From Leuconostoc lactis (lineage in GTDB: Bacteria > Bacillota > Bacilli > Lactobacillales > Lactobacillaceae), in NCBI RefSeq assembly GCF_007954625.1, contig NZ_CP042420.1, positions 1,004,501 through 1,068,500 of the forward strand: a DNA stretch of 64,000 bases, written 5' to 3'. Below are positions 1-8,037 of this stretch, one piece after another. Both the position numbers and the translations under genes were made by a program. The notes beneath the pieces were generated by a model, which was not told the DNA's origin, searched no databases, and saw only the letters and a list, made by a program, of their open reading frames with translations. Position 1 is the first letter of the stretch, and each line of letters begins with the position of its first letter.

Positions 1-1
1 T

Positions 2-424
2 GATATTATTCAACGTGCCAGTCAACTTTTTGACCACGTTGTGGTTGGGGTTGGGCATAACACGAGTAAGCAGGCTTTGTTTACACCGGAAGAAAAAGTT
101 GACTTAATTTCAACTGTTGTTGCCGATTTGCCCAACGTTGACGTGGCCATTATGCATGGCCTAACCGTCCAATTTATGTCTGAAATTGGGGCAAAGTTTA
201 TTGTCCGTGGCTTGCGGAATAGTAAAGACTTTGAATATGAACGGGATATTGCCGGTGTTAACAGTGCGTTAGCTGATGTTGAAACCATTTTGCTTTTAGC
301 AAAACCAGAGAATCAAAATATTTCGAGTTCAATGGTCAAAGAAATTGGTAGCATGGGGGCGGACAATATGGCAAAATTTGTGCCAAAAGTGGTCGTTGAT
401 GCGTTGAAAGAACGGTTAAACTAA
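2..424 (+). CDS. coaD: Phosphopantetheine adenylyltransferase, 5' truncated by window edge
   Basis: Catalyses the penultimate step of coenzyme A synthesis (4'-phosphopantetheine + ATP to dephospho-CoA). The reading frame is open from base 2, giving about 140 C-terminal residues (starting D-I-I-Q-R-A), so only the first 20-odd residues with the first nucleotide-binding motif lie outside. The visible part carries the family signatures VVVGVGHN, the FIVRGLRNSKDFEYE block (ATP/substrate contacts) and the C-terminal ISSSMVKEIG ATP-binding motif. Its stop codon abuts the start of the next gene, so coaD and the sepM-like protease are probably one transcript, an order common in Firmicutes. Confidence 0.96.
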   Translation, partial: DIIQRASQLFDHVVVGVGHNTSKQALFTPEEKVDLISTVVADLPNVDVAIMHGLTVQFMSEIGAKFIVRGLRNSKDFEYERDIAGVNSALADVETILLLAKPENQNISSSMVKEIGSMGADNMAKFVPKVVVDALKERLN

Positions 425-1516
425 ATGCGAAAAAAAAGTAAAATCATTGCCGCGATTGCGGCAATTTTCCTATTCATTGGCATTGGCGTATTATTTTGGC
501 CGCTAAATGGCTATATTGAGAGTCCAGGTGAAGCTGATGATTTGGCGAAGTTTGTTAAAATCGGTGGCAAAAATGATACGTCAAAAGGACGTTATAACAT
601 TACCTCGGTTTATTTGTCTAAAGCCAATGTCCTCGGCTATTTACAAACTAAAATCAATCCACAATTATCTTATGCGTCTGCAGAAGAAGTAACAGGTGGT
701 GAAAGTTCGGCCGTCTTCACTAAAGTGCAGAATTTTTATATGCAAAGTGCCATTGCCAATGCCGAACAAGTTGCCTTTAAAAAAGCGCAGCGGCCTATTA
801 CCACTACTTATCGGGGAATTTATGTGTTGAGTGTGAATGATAATTCGCATTTCAAACATAGTATTCAGGTTGGGGATACCATCACGGCAGTTGACGGTCA
901 TCATTATGATAATTCCGATGGGTTTATTAAATATTTGGCTGATAAAAAACCTGGTGTTAATGTGACAATCGACTATCTTCGGGATGGCAAACCTGGTCAA
1001 ACGACTGGGAAAACAATCAAACTACCAAGTACCCGTTCACCAGAATATCCGAATGGTCGTTCAGGCATTGGGATTGTGCTAACCGACAATGTTGCCGTTA
1101 CGACAGATCCTAAAGTCGAAGTTGATCCAGGTCAAATTGGTGGGCCATCAGGTGGGTTAATGTTCACCCTGCAGATTTATGATCAACTGACCGGCAATCA
1201 TTTGGCCAAGGGCCGTAACATTTCTGGTACTGGTACGATGAATGTGAACGGTTATGTTGGTGAAATTGGTGGTATTGATAAAAAGGTCATTGCCGCCAAA
1301 GAAGCGGGCTCAACCATCTTTTTTGCCCCATATGTCGAACCAACCAAAGAATTACTAAAGTATGAAGAACAACATAAAACGAACTACCAATTGGCACGTG
1401 ATACAGCGAAAAAATATGCGCCAACGGTTAAGGTTATTCCGGTCCAAACATTTGACGATGCGGTCAATTATCTGGCAACCGGAAAAATAATTAAAACAAC
1501 TGATAAACTACAGTAA
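425..1516 (+). CDS. sepM: SepM/YlbL-type membrane-anchored PDZ-Lon serine protease
   Basis: 363 residues. One N-terminal membrane segment (about residues 6-26) is followed by an extracytoplasmic body. A PDZ-like domain (about 135-200; GDTITAVDGH) precedes a Lon-type (S16) protease domain with the Ser site in GGPSGGL and the catalytic Lys in the IGGIDKKVIAAKEAG block. Streptococcal SepM trims the competence peptide outside the cell; here the substrate is unknown. The ATG directly follows the coaD stop with no own Shine-Dalgarno sequence, so translation is probably coupled. Family assignment is strong; the physiological role is inferred. Confidence 0.9.
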   Translation: MRKKSKIIAAIAAIFLFIGIGVLFWPLNGYIESPGEADDLAKFVKIGGKNDTSKGRYNITSVYLSKANVLGYLQTKINPQLSYASAEEVTGGESSAVFTKVQNFYMQSAIANAEQVAFKKAQRPITTTYRGIYVLSVNDNSHFKHSIQVGDTITAVDGHHYDNSDGFIKYLADKKPGVNVTIDYLRDGKPGQTTGKTIKLPSTRSPEYPNGRSGIGIVLTDNVAVTTDPKVEVDPGQIGGPSGGLMFTLQIYDQLTGNHLAKGRNISGTGTMNVNGYVGEIGGIDKKVIAAKEAGSTIFFAPYVEPTKELLKYEEQHKTNYQLARDTAKKYAPTVKVIPVQTFDDAVNYLATGKIIKTTDKLQ

Positions 1517-1683
1517 AAAAGCAACGACAGCGTTGTTTGACCTGAACCCTAAATCGTGGTGATATCGATCACGTGCCATCTTTTCTTAAACTAACGTATA
1601 AGGGCGTTGCGGTCAAGGCACATTATCTATTGTATTTTGCCAGAGTGGGTTGGAGATAATATTTAAATTTAGCGTTAATTTTT
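1517..1683 (+). other. Non-coding stretch between sepM and a strong terminator; possible small RNA
   Basis: About 165 bases with no convincing ORF lie between the sepM stop and the perfect terminator at 1684. A short hairpin (CAACG/CGTTG) follows the sepM stop and may be its own weak terminator. A further CGTGGT/ATCACG hairpin lies near 1575. A -35-like TTGACC near 1537 with a TGATAT-like element 17 bases on could start a transcript of about 150 nt. I cannot assign it to a known RNA family; 6S RNA is a possibility only because of size. Confidence 0.25.
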
Positions 1684-1717
1684 AAGCAATCAATGCGTGA
1701 TCATTGGTTGCTTTTTT
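1684..1717 (+). terminator. Strong intrinsic terminator
   Basis: A 12-bp stem (AAGCAATCAATG paired with CATTGGTTGCTT, one G-U) with a 6-base loop is followed by a run of T. It is 167 bases beyond the sepM stop, so it either terminates readthrough or ends a separate small transcript. Confidence 0.8.
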
Positions 1718-1843
1718 GATCATGTGGGTGTTGATGGTAGTGTTATCGATCGTATGAATACTGTGATTGATGAAATACATGGGCAATATCGGTTACTAAG
1801 GATTGAGAACACAGCGGCAATTTTTATTTCTTTTGAAAACATA

Positions 1844-1892
1844 GTAAAACCCCATAGGTTGGATTTACTCCAACTTATGGGGTTCAGTTCAC
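1844..1892. repeat. IS3-family terminal sequence, back-to-back inverted repeats (remnant)
   Basis: The right part (1868-1892), read on the minus strand, is identical over about 25 bases to the IS end at 8859-8883 (GTGAACTGAACCCC, then ATAAGTTGGAG). The left part (1844-1863) is a 14-of-15 match to the same core (ACCCCATAGGTTGGA). The two halves face each other across a 5-base loop and form a 16-bp stem (1848-1863 with 1869-1884). This is what remains if an IS loses its interior and keeps both ends, or it may have been co-opted as a terminator. Confidence 0.65.
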
Positions 1893-2392
1893 ATATTCAT
1901 TTTTCGACTACTTATTTAACAGGTACAATTTGAAATTGTGTCAGTGATTCAACTGCGTATCATATTGATTGTCGAAAGCATCATCAACACTTTGTCAGTG
2001 ATGTTATTGGCTATAACATTATTTCAATGCCTACTGAAGCCGAAATAGGTGTAGAAAACAGGTACTTATATATTGTGGTCAGAATACAGTTAAAAAAATA
2101 CAGGTAAAATCAACAGATTTTATCGATCCAATTGTGTTTGAAAAATAATAAATTGTATATTCACTTCTAATCGCTGACGATTACGTTTCAGAAAATAAGT
2201 AATCTTTTTTTGTGCGTTATGCACAAAAAAAGAGTTGTAATATAGATGTTTTTCAAAAATGTTAAAAAAAACCGTATGCTATTATATTGAGTATCAAATT
2301 AAAAAGTTATATTCAAATGAAAAAACGCTAATTAAAAAGATTTATTTCAATAACGCTTTGATGAGAGAATAGCAGAGAGATGAGAAATATAT
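1893..2392 (+). other. A/T-rich upstream region of the accessory block, with a decayed ORF and regulatory palindrome
   Basis: No intact gene. A start-less open stretch of about 54 codons ends in TAA at 2105-2107 (ending ...YLYIVVRIQLKKYR) and may be the tail of a degraded gene that I do not recognise. Further on are a CodY-box-like sequence (2183-2197), a perfect 12-bp palindrome (2204-2232) and an A/T-rich promoter-like stretch around 2250-2290 (TATTATATT at about 2280-2288) leading into the peptide-binding protein gene. Confidence 0.4.
2204..2232. terminator. Bidirectional hairpin: 12-bp stem flanked by T/A runs
   Basis: CTTTTTTTGTGC, then GTTAT, then GCACAAAAAAAG: a perfect 12-bp inverted repeat. 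It can act as an intrinsic terminator in either direction and insulates the accessory operon from upstream transcription. Its position about 50 bases upstream of the probable promoter would also allow an operator role. Confidence 0.5.
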
Positions 2393-4039
2393 ATGATAAA
2401 ACGGAATACAATCATTTTTGGCACTATCGGCGCTATCGTGGTCATTGTGGCAGGAACGCGAGTTGCCGGCATGTGGGGGACCAGTGGTAGTTCAAGCGAT
2501 GCAACGATTAAAACCTATATTAGTACTGATCTAACAACGCAGGATTTGTCAAAAATGACCGATACTTATGCGTTTGAAATTGCCGGGAACACACAAGAGG
2601 GATTGTTAAGTAAAAGTGCAAGTGGTAAACCGGTTGCAGGGCTTGCAAAAAGCTGGACAACATCAAAAGATGGTTTGACATGGACATTCCATCTGCGCAA
2701 AAATTTGAAATGGTCAAATGGGACCAAGCTGACTGCTAAGGATTTCGTTTATGCTTGGCGTCGGACGGTTAATCCTAAAACAGCTTCACAGTATGCTTAT
2801 ATTTATTCTGGTATTAAAAATGCAGATGCGATCAGTGCCGGAACAGATAAAGATGTCAATTCACTGGGAATTGTTGCAAAGAACGCTTCAACAGTCGTTG
2901 TGACACTAGATTCGCCACAGCCTCAATTTGCTAGCCTCATGTCATTTCCTAGTTTTTACCCACAAAGTGAGGCATTTAATACGAAAGTAGGCAAGAAACT
3001 TGGTACTAAATCAAGTGAACAAATTTATTCTGGACCATACAAATTTGTTGGGTGGAATGGTACAAACACGTCGTTTAAGTTAATTCCGAATAAAAATTAT
3101 TACAACGCCAAAAGTGTCAAAAACGCTGGTGTGGATTATAGTGTTATCAAAAATCCTGCAATAGCTGTTCAGGAATACAAACGTGGTAGTTTAGATTTGG
3201 CCGTTTTGGGTACGACTGAACTACAAACGGCCAACAGCAAGCGTAAAGATTACAAGGCTATTCCATTGGCAGCGACATCATATTTTGAGTACAATCAAAC
3301 GGGTAAAGTTAAAGGGTTGAACAATCAGAAAATTCGTCAAGCATTGAACCTAGCAACAAATCGTTCCGAAATCTTGGGTTCAATTTATAACAGTGTTGGT
3401 AAAGTGCCAACAGGTATGACACCTGCCGGACTGTCAAAAACGGCTAGCGGAAAGGATTTCGCATCAACAGCTAAACAGGATTACAGCTATGATCGTGAAA
3501 AAGCTAAGCAGTTATTTGCAGAAGGTATGAAAGAGGAAGGATTAACCAAACTAAATTTGACGTTAGAAATGACTGCTGATGTACCACAAACTAAGCTTGT
3601 AGGAGACTTTATGAATGATTCATGGCAGAAATTACCTGGTTTAACAATTTCAGAAAAATTTGTGCCATTCAAGCAAAGATTAAATGATCAAACTAACCAA
3701 AACTTCGATATTATCTATGCTAATTGGTATGGTGATTACGCTGAACCGACAACCTTCTTGAATTTATTCACAACTTCTTCACCAAATAATGATGGAAAAT
3801 GGTCAAATGCCAGTTATGATGCCACTATCAAAAAGGCGTTATCGACGGATGCCCAAAAGGGAAGTGCTCGTGATCAAGATGAACAATTAGGTGAGAAGAT
3901 TTTGTTCCAGGACTCAGCTGTTAATCCAGTAATTTGGGGTCAACAAGTTCAATTATCTAATCCAAAAGTGTCAGGTATTCAATACTTCACAACGGGTGCC
4001 GGCACAATTTATAAGAACGCTGTCAAATATGATAAGTGA
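2393..4039 (+). CDS. OppA/MppA-like peptide-binding protein (SBP family 5) without lipobox
   Basis: 548 residues, the usual length for oligopeptide-binding proteins of ABC transporters. Family-5 signatures are visible: GLAKSWTTSKDGLTWTFHLR near 75-95, then KLTAKDFVYAWRRTVNP. The N-terminus has a hydrophobic segment (about 8-28), but no cysteine where a lipobox would be (VAGMWGTSG has Met). The protein is therefore either secreted or anchored by an uncleaved helix. It is the first gene of the accessory block, and its stop overlaps the next start (ATGATAAGTGA). No permease or ATPase genes accompany it, so it would have to use a housekeeping Opp channel. The context of wall-peptide enzymes suggests murein peptide as ligand; this is inference. 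Confidence 0.85.
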   Translation: MIKRNTIIFGTIGAIVVIVAGTRVAGMWGTSGSSSDATIKTYISTDLTTQDLSKMTDTYAFEIAGNTQEGLLSKSASGKPVAGLAKSWTTSKDGLTWTFHLRKNLKWSNGTKLTAKDFVYAWRRTVNPKTASQYAYIYSGIKNADAISAGTDKDVNSLGIVAKNASTVVVTLDSPQPQFASLMSFPSFYPQSEAFNTKVGKKLGTKSSEQIYSGPYKFVGWNGTNTSFKLIPNKNYYNAKSVKNAGVDYSVIKNPAIAVQEYKRGSLDLAVLGTTELQTANSKRKDYKAIPLAATSYFEYNQTGKVKGLNNQKIRQALNLATNRSEILGSIYNSVGKVPTGMTPAGLSKTASGKDFASTAKQDYSYDREKAKQLFAEGMKEEGLTKLNLTLEMTADVPQTKLVGDFMNDSWQKLPGLTISEKFVPFKQRLNDQTNQNFDIIYANWYGDYAEPTTFLNLFTTSSPNNDGKWSNASYDATIKKALSTDAQKGSARDQDEQLGEKILFQDSAVNPVIWGQQVQLSNPKVSGIQYFTTGAGTIYKNAVKYDK

Positions 4040-4856
4040 ATCAATTAATACTGCAGCTCAAGCCTATGTTGTGTTTTCAGTCACTGATGATAAAGTCATT
4101 TCCAGTAAAAATGACAATTTAAAATGGCCAACGGCCTCTCTAGCAAAACTAATTATTATTTATCAAACGATGTCAGCGATTCAACAGGGTAAGCTCGATT
4201 ATCATTCAGTTCTACCAGTCACAGCAAATGTTGCTGAAGTAGGTTCTAACCCTGATTTGGCAGATATTCCAATGACTGTACCACAGGGTTATGAGGTCAT
4301 TGATTTACTCAATATGACCTTGCTGATATCTGAAAATCAGCCAGCGCTTCAATTGATGCTGACCTTATTTGGTTCCTTGTCAAATTGGCGTCATCAAACA
4401 CAATTATTATTCGCGGCGATGAAAATTGATGGCGATATTAGTAATCCAACTGGTCTAGATGATGAGGATCTTGCTGGATTTTTTATTAGTCAGCATGTTA
4501 GCGACAAAAGAGTCACAAAAATGTCTGCCAATGCGTTGTTATTATTGACAAAGAAGCTTATTTTGCAATTTCCTGATATCTTATCATTAGCGCAAAAAGC
4601 GCAAATGGTAATTGAAAATAAAATTTGGTTAAATCGAAATCCAAAAATTGCTAATCCTTCACCTGATATGACTTGGGTAGGGTTGAAAACCGGCTTTACT
4701 GATCGTGCGAAACAGAATTTGATTGCGGTTATCACACATCAGCATAAACGATATATTGTGGTGCTTTTAGGCTTTGATGGGGCTGATCATTTTGCCAAGT
4801 TTGATGAAGTTGAAAGGCTCATAAGGGAGGCAATAACGAATGAATTTTCCAAATAG
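4029..4856 (+). CDS. S11-family D-alanyl-D-alanine carboxypeptidase-like protein, no signal peptide
   Basis: 275 residues from the ATG that overlaps the upstream stop. The three active-site motifs of DacA-type penicillin-binding carboxypeptidases are intact: S37-L-A-K40 (in WPTASLAK), S101-E-N103 and K220-T-G222 (in GLKTGFTDRAKQN). Unlike housekeeping DacA/PBP5 it has no signal peptide, no C-terminal beta-domain and no amphipathic anchor, so it should be cytoplasmic. The predicted reaction is removal of the terminal D-Ala from imported pentapeptides. It sits between a peptide-binding protein and a second DD-peptidase of a different fold. A beta-lactamase role is less likely given the KTGFTD context. 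Confidence 0.82.
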   Translation: MISESINTAAQAYVVFSVTDDKVISSKNDNLKWPTASLAKLIIIYQTMSAIQQGKLDYHSVLPVTANVAEVGSNPDLADIPMTVPQGYEVIDLLNMTLLISENQPALQLMLTLFGSLSNWRHQTQLLFAAMKIDGDISNPTGLDDEDLAGFFISQHVSDKRVTKMSANALLLLTKKLILQFPDILSLAQKAQMVIENKIWLNRNPKIANPSPDMTWVGLKTGFTDRAKQNLIAVITHQHKRYIVVLLGFDGADHFAKFDEVERLIREAITNEFSK

Positions 4857-5490
4857 TGGTGTTTTAGACAATCCAAATTTGATTGTTGTTAATCAGCAAC
4901 ATCCTATTCAAAATGAACTCAAATTTGAAAGGTTTTTAATTGGGAAAGAAACGATTAATACTAGTATTATAAATAGCTTATCTAGGTTGTTTTCCGAGGC
5001 CGAGAAAAATGGATTTCATTTTACATTAGTCTCTGGTTATCGTTCGATTGCGTATCAAAAGAACCTATTTGATCAATCTGTCCAGCGCCACCGCGATGCT
5101 GGTTATTCACTAGAACAGGCGCAAAACATGACTTTAGCTTATTCACAAATGCCTGGTTCAAGTGAACATCATACTGGTTTAGCTGTTGACATAATAGACA
5201 CAGCGTTTTTAAATGACAGACAGGATTTGTATGATGATGTTGATCAGCTTATTTCACAACAATGGCTGATAAATCACGCTGTTGATTATGGTTTCATTTT
5301 GCGATACCCCAAGACAAAAGTAAACTGGACGGGTATTAATTATGAGCCGTGGCACTTTAGATTTGTTGGTCAAGAAAATGCCATTTATATGACAAAAAAT
5401 GGGTTTTCGTTGGAAGAGTACATCGAAGACTTAACAACTAATTCAAAATCGCATTTGTGGTTTCGGACTCAGTATAATGATCAGCGATGA
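4840..5490 (+). CDS. VanY/VanXY-type M15 D-Ala-D-Ala carboxypeptidase/dipeptidase, cytoplasmic
   Basis: 216 residues with the M15B zinc-peptidase pattern: S108-x-H110-x-x-G113-x-A-x-D117 in SSEHHTGLAVDI, and E169-P-W-H172 supplying the catalytic Glu and third zinc ligand. The substrate-binding SGYRS-x-x-x-Q motif is at about 65-73. There is no N-terminal membrane segment, which resembles soluble VanXY enzymes more than membrane-bound VanY. It overlaps the upstream gene by 17 bases and has a strong AAGGGAGG ribosome-binding site. The likely substrate is the D-Ala-terminated stem peptide or free D-Ala-D-Ala. Which activity dominates cannot be read from sequence. Confidence 0.88.
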   Translation: MNFPNSGVLDNPNLIVVNQQHPIQNELKFERFLIGKETINTSIINSLSRLFSEAEKNGFHFTLVSGYRSIAYQKNLFDQSVQRHRDAGYSLEQAQNMTLAYSQMPGSSEHHTGLAVDIIDTAFLNDRQDLYDDVDQLISQQWLINHAVDYGFILRYPKTKVNWTGINYEPWHFRFVGQENAIYMTKNGFSLEEYIEDLTTNSKSHLWFRTQYNDQR

Positions 5491-5509
5491 AATAAAGTAG
5501 AGGTTTAAG

Positions 5510-6940
5510 ATGAGCGAATCTTCTTGGCAAAAAATGGTGCCAAATTATTACGATCAATGGCTAAAAGATCTCAAAACGTTAGTTAAAATTCCCTCAGTGA
5601 AAAGCACTCAAACAAGTGACAAAAGTCATCCGTATGGTGTTGCAGTCAAACAGGCATTGAATCAAATGCTGAGTTTTGCTGCACGTGATGGTTTGCGCTT
5701 TGGATGTGTTGCGGATCGTGTTGGGTATATTGAATATGGTCCAGAAGCAGCGTCAGAAACCGTCGGTATTCTTGTTCATGTCGATGTTGTTCCGGTGGGC
5801 GATGGATGGACTTCATTTCCATTTGAACCAGAACAACAGGGACATTTTCTGACTGGTCGTGGTGTTGATGATATGAAGGCCTCGACAATGCTAAGTTACT
5901 ACGCCATCAAACTGATTGCTGATCAAAACCTTGCCGTTAAAAATAAAATACGATTAATCATTGGCACCGATGAAGAAAATGATTGGTCAGATATGCCTTA
6001 CTATTTTCAAACAGAGGGGGTGCCTGACATAGGTTTTTCCCCTGATGGTGAGTTTGTTGTTGAAAATGCTGAAGCAGGTATTGCCAATTTTATGGTGGCA
6101 TTTTCAGATACTACGCAGGGTCAAGATAATGTAATCTTATTAAAATTTGACGCCGGAGTTGCTGGCAACGTCGTACCCGGCTTGGCTGTTGCTACAATAA
6201 CTGGAATTGACGAACCTATTGTAACCAAAAAAATTGACTATTTTTTGAAGCAAAATGCTGATATTGGCCTGAAAGCTACTGTCAAAACGCTAAGTAATGG
6301 CCTTGAAATTAAAATGATAGGGAAACAAGCGCATGGCTCAACACCTGATGTTGGTTTAAATGCGGGGACTTATTTGGCTAATTTTCTGACGCAATTTGAC
6401 TTTACTGGTGAAGCCGCTGCTTTTTTACAAATTTTAGGTTGTACAGCACATTTAGATTATTTCGGTAAAAAAATGGGTTTGGCCTTTAATTATGCTGAAA
6501 TGGGACCTTTGGTCGTGAATTATGGCTTACAGAAATTTTCTAGTGGCGGGGATGGTTACTTTAGTATCAATATTAGATATCCAATTGGTATTACTGAAAA
6601 ACAAATGCTTACCATTATTCAACAAAGTGTCAAAGCCTTGCATAGTAGCGTGACAGTCAAAAAGGATGAATTATTACCACATTTGACACCCAAAAACGAT
6701 GCTGTGATTGAAACATTGTTGGCAAGTTATGAAACAGTGATGGGTCAACCGACGGTGCTACATTATTCAACTGGTGCGTCTTACGGTCGATTAATTAAGC
6801 GTGGTGCTGCTTTTGGCACACGATTTGCGTGGCAAACAACAACGGCGCATCAAGCAAATGAAAAATATGATTTAGAAAATTATCCAAAAGCAATGGCTAT
6901 TTTAGTGGAAAGTATCTACCGATTGGGAAATATAAAATGA
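5510..6940 (+). CDS. PepV-like M20 dipeptidase (accessory paralogue)
   Basis: 476 residues, M20 metallopeptidase. Metal and catalytic motifs are present: HVDVVPVGDGW, GRGVDDMK, GTDEENDW with tandem Glu, and the C-terminal TGASYGRL/AHQANE block. PepV enzymes release amino acids from dipeptides, including ones with D- or unusual residues. A housekeeping paralogue lies at 15931-17346, so this copy is probably specialised. In this cluster, dipeptides such as L-Ala-L-Glu (after epimerisation) or stem-peptide fragments are plausible substrates (inference). It overlaps the epimerase start by 4 bases, indicating tight translational coupling. Confidence 0.85.
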   Translation: MSESSWQKMVPNYYDQWLKDLKTLVKIPSVKSTQTSDKSHPYGVAVKQALNQMLSFAARDGLRFGCVADRVGYIEYGPEAASETVGILVHVDVVPVGDGWTSFPFEPEQQGHFLTGRGVDDMKASTMLSYYAIKLIADQNLAVKNKIRLIIGTDEENDWSDMPYYFQTEGVPDIGFSPDGEFVVENAEAGIANFMVAFSDTTQGQDNVILLKFDAGVAGNVVPGLAVATITGIDEPIVTKKIDYFLKQNADIGLKATVKTLSNGLEIKMIGKQAHGSTPDVGLNAGTYLANFLTQFDFTGEAAAFLQILGCTAHLDYFGKKMGLAFNYAEMGPLVVNYGLQKFSSGGDGYFSINIRYPIGITEKQMLTIIQQSVKALHSSVTVKKDELLPHLTPKNDAVIETLLASYETVMGQPTVLHYSTGASYGRLIKRGAAFGTRFAWQTTTAHQANEKYDLENYPKAMAILVESIYRLGNIK

Positions 6941-8037
6941 TTATTGTTAGCGACATTAAATTAAAAAAATACACTGTTAAGCTAAAACGGCCATTTGTCA
7001 CTAATTTGCATCGGCAGGATAATGCTGAAGGTATCGTGATTGCTGTGTCAGCTAAAACGGAGACCGGCATTATTTTTACAGGTTATGGTGAAGCGGTGCC
7101 ATCACTGAAAGTAACTGGTGATACTTTGACGAGTATTGTGGCGGTCATCAATGACATTGTAAAACCAGCCATTGTTAATCAAATTTTTCAAACACCGGCA
7201 GAAGTTGATGAATTTGTTCATGGTCTAATTGTGTTTAATTCTGCAGCACGTCTGGCAGTCAGTGAAGCTGTCTATGACATTTTTGCTCGTATTGCAGACT
7301 TACCGATTGCTGAGTATTTAGGTGGTACGAGTCAACCGGTAGTGACCGATTATACACTAAGTATTAGTCAAAAAAATCAGATGTTACAAGACGCTGATGA
7401 TATTGTCAGCCGAGGTTTCTCAGCTTTAAAAATTAAGGTTGGCGGCGATACCATTGTGAATGAAATTGATAAAATTGCACAATTAAATCATCGATATAAA
7501 AAAATACATTTTCGAATTGATGCGAATCAGGCTTGGACAGTTGCACAAACAATGCAATTTATTGAAATGGCACTTACCAAAGAATTGCCAATTGATTTTA
7601 TTGAACAGCCATTGAAAGTCGGCCTTGAACACCAGCTTAAAGCGCTAGTTGTCAAGTCTAAGATACCTATCATGCTGGATGAAAGTGTCTTTAATCATCA
7701 CCAAGCGTTTCAATATATGCATGAAACCGCTGTCCGCTTAATTAATGTTAAATTGGAAAAAGCAGGCAGTATTACTGAGGCTCAAAAGATATTTCAAACT
7801 GTTAATGATTTTAACGGACAAGCTATGATTGGTTGTATGATTGAATCAAAAATTGGTATTGCATTTGCGGTCGCTTTAGCTAACACAAATAAAACTGTCA
7901 AATACGTTGACTTAGATGCACCTTTTATGTTTAACCATGACCTTATTCCTGATGGCTTGCGCCTTAATCAAACGAAATTGATACCTTCAAATCAGTCAGG
8001 ATTGGGTATTACGCAGAGGAGTTTTGATGACATTTAA
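6937..8037 (+). CDS. Dipeptide epimerase (L-Ala-D/L-Glu epimerase, enolase superfamily)
   Basis: 366 residues. The muconate-lactonizing subgroup signature is complete: K165-x-K167 in LKIKVGG, metal ligands D195 (RIDANQAW), E223 (IEQPL) and D248 (MLDES), and the opposing base K272 (NVKLEKAGS). Enzymes with this arrangement next to wall-peptide peptidases (B. subtilis YkfB, E. coli YcjG) convert L-Ala-D-Glu to L-Ala-L-Glu so that ordinary dipeptidases can cleave it. Its start overlaps the PepV-like gene by 4 bases, which matches a product-to-substrate relation. This is the best marker that the block handles peptidoglycan stem peptides. Confidence 0.9.
   Translation: MIIVSDIKLKKYTVKLKRPFVTNLHRQDNAEGIVIAVSAKTETGIIFTGYGEAVPSLKVTGDTLTSIVAVINDIVKPAIVNQIFQTPAEVDEFVHGLIVFNSAARLAVSEAVYDIFARIADLPIAEYLGGTSQPVVTDYTLSISQKNQMLQDADDIVSRGFSALKIKVGGDTIVNEIDKIAQLNHRYKKIHFRIDANQAWTVAQTMQFIEMALTKELPIDFIEQPLKVGLEHQLKALVVKSKIPIMLDESVFNHHQAFQYMHETAVRLINVKLEKAGSITEAQKIFQTVNDFNGQAMIGCMIESKIGIAFAVALANTNKTVKYVDLDAPFMFNHDLIPDGLRLNQTKLIPSNQSGLGITQRSFDDI

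Noticed and set aside
1697-1933. 78-codon plus-strand ORF
   Set aside because: It starts inside the 1684 terminator, runs through the IS hairpin, has no ribosome-binding site and resembles no family.
4840-5490. Part of a vancomycin-resistance cluster
   Set aside because: No vanH, Ddl/VanA-type ligase, or VanRS two-component genes nearby; neighbours are peptide-degradation genes.
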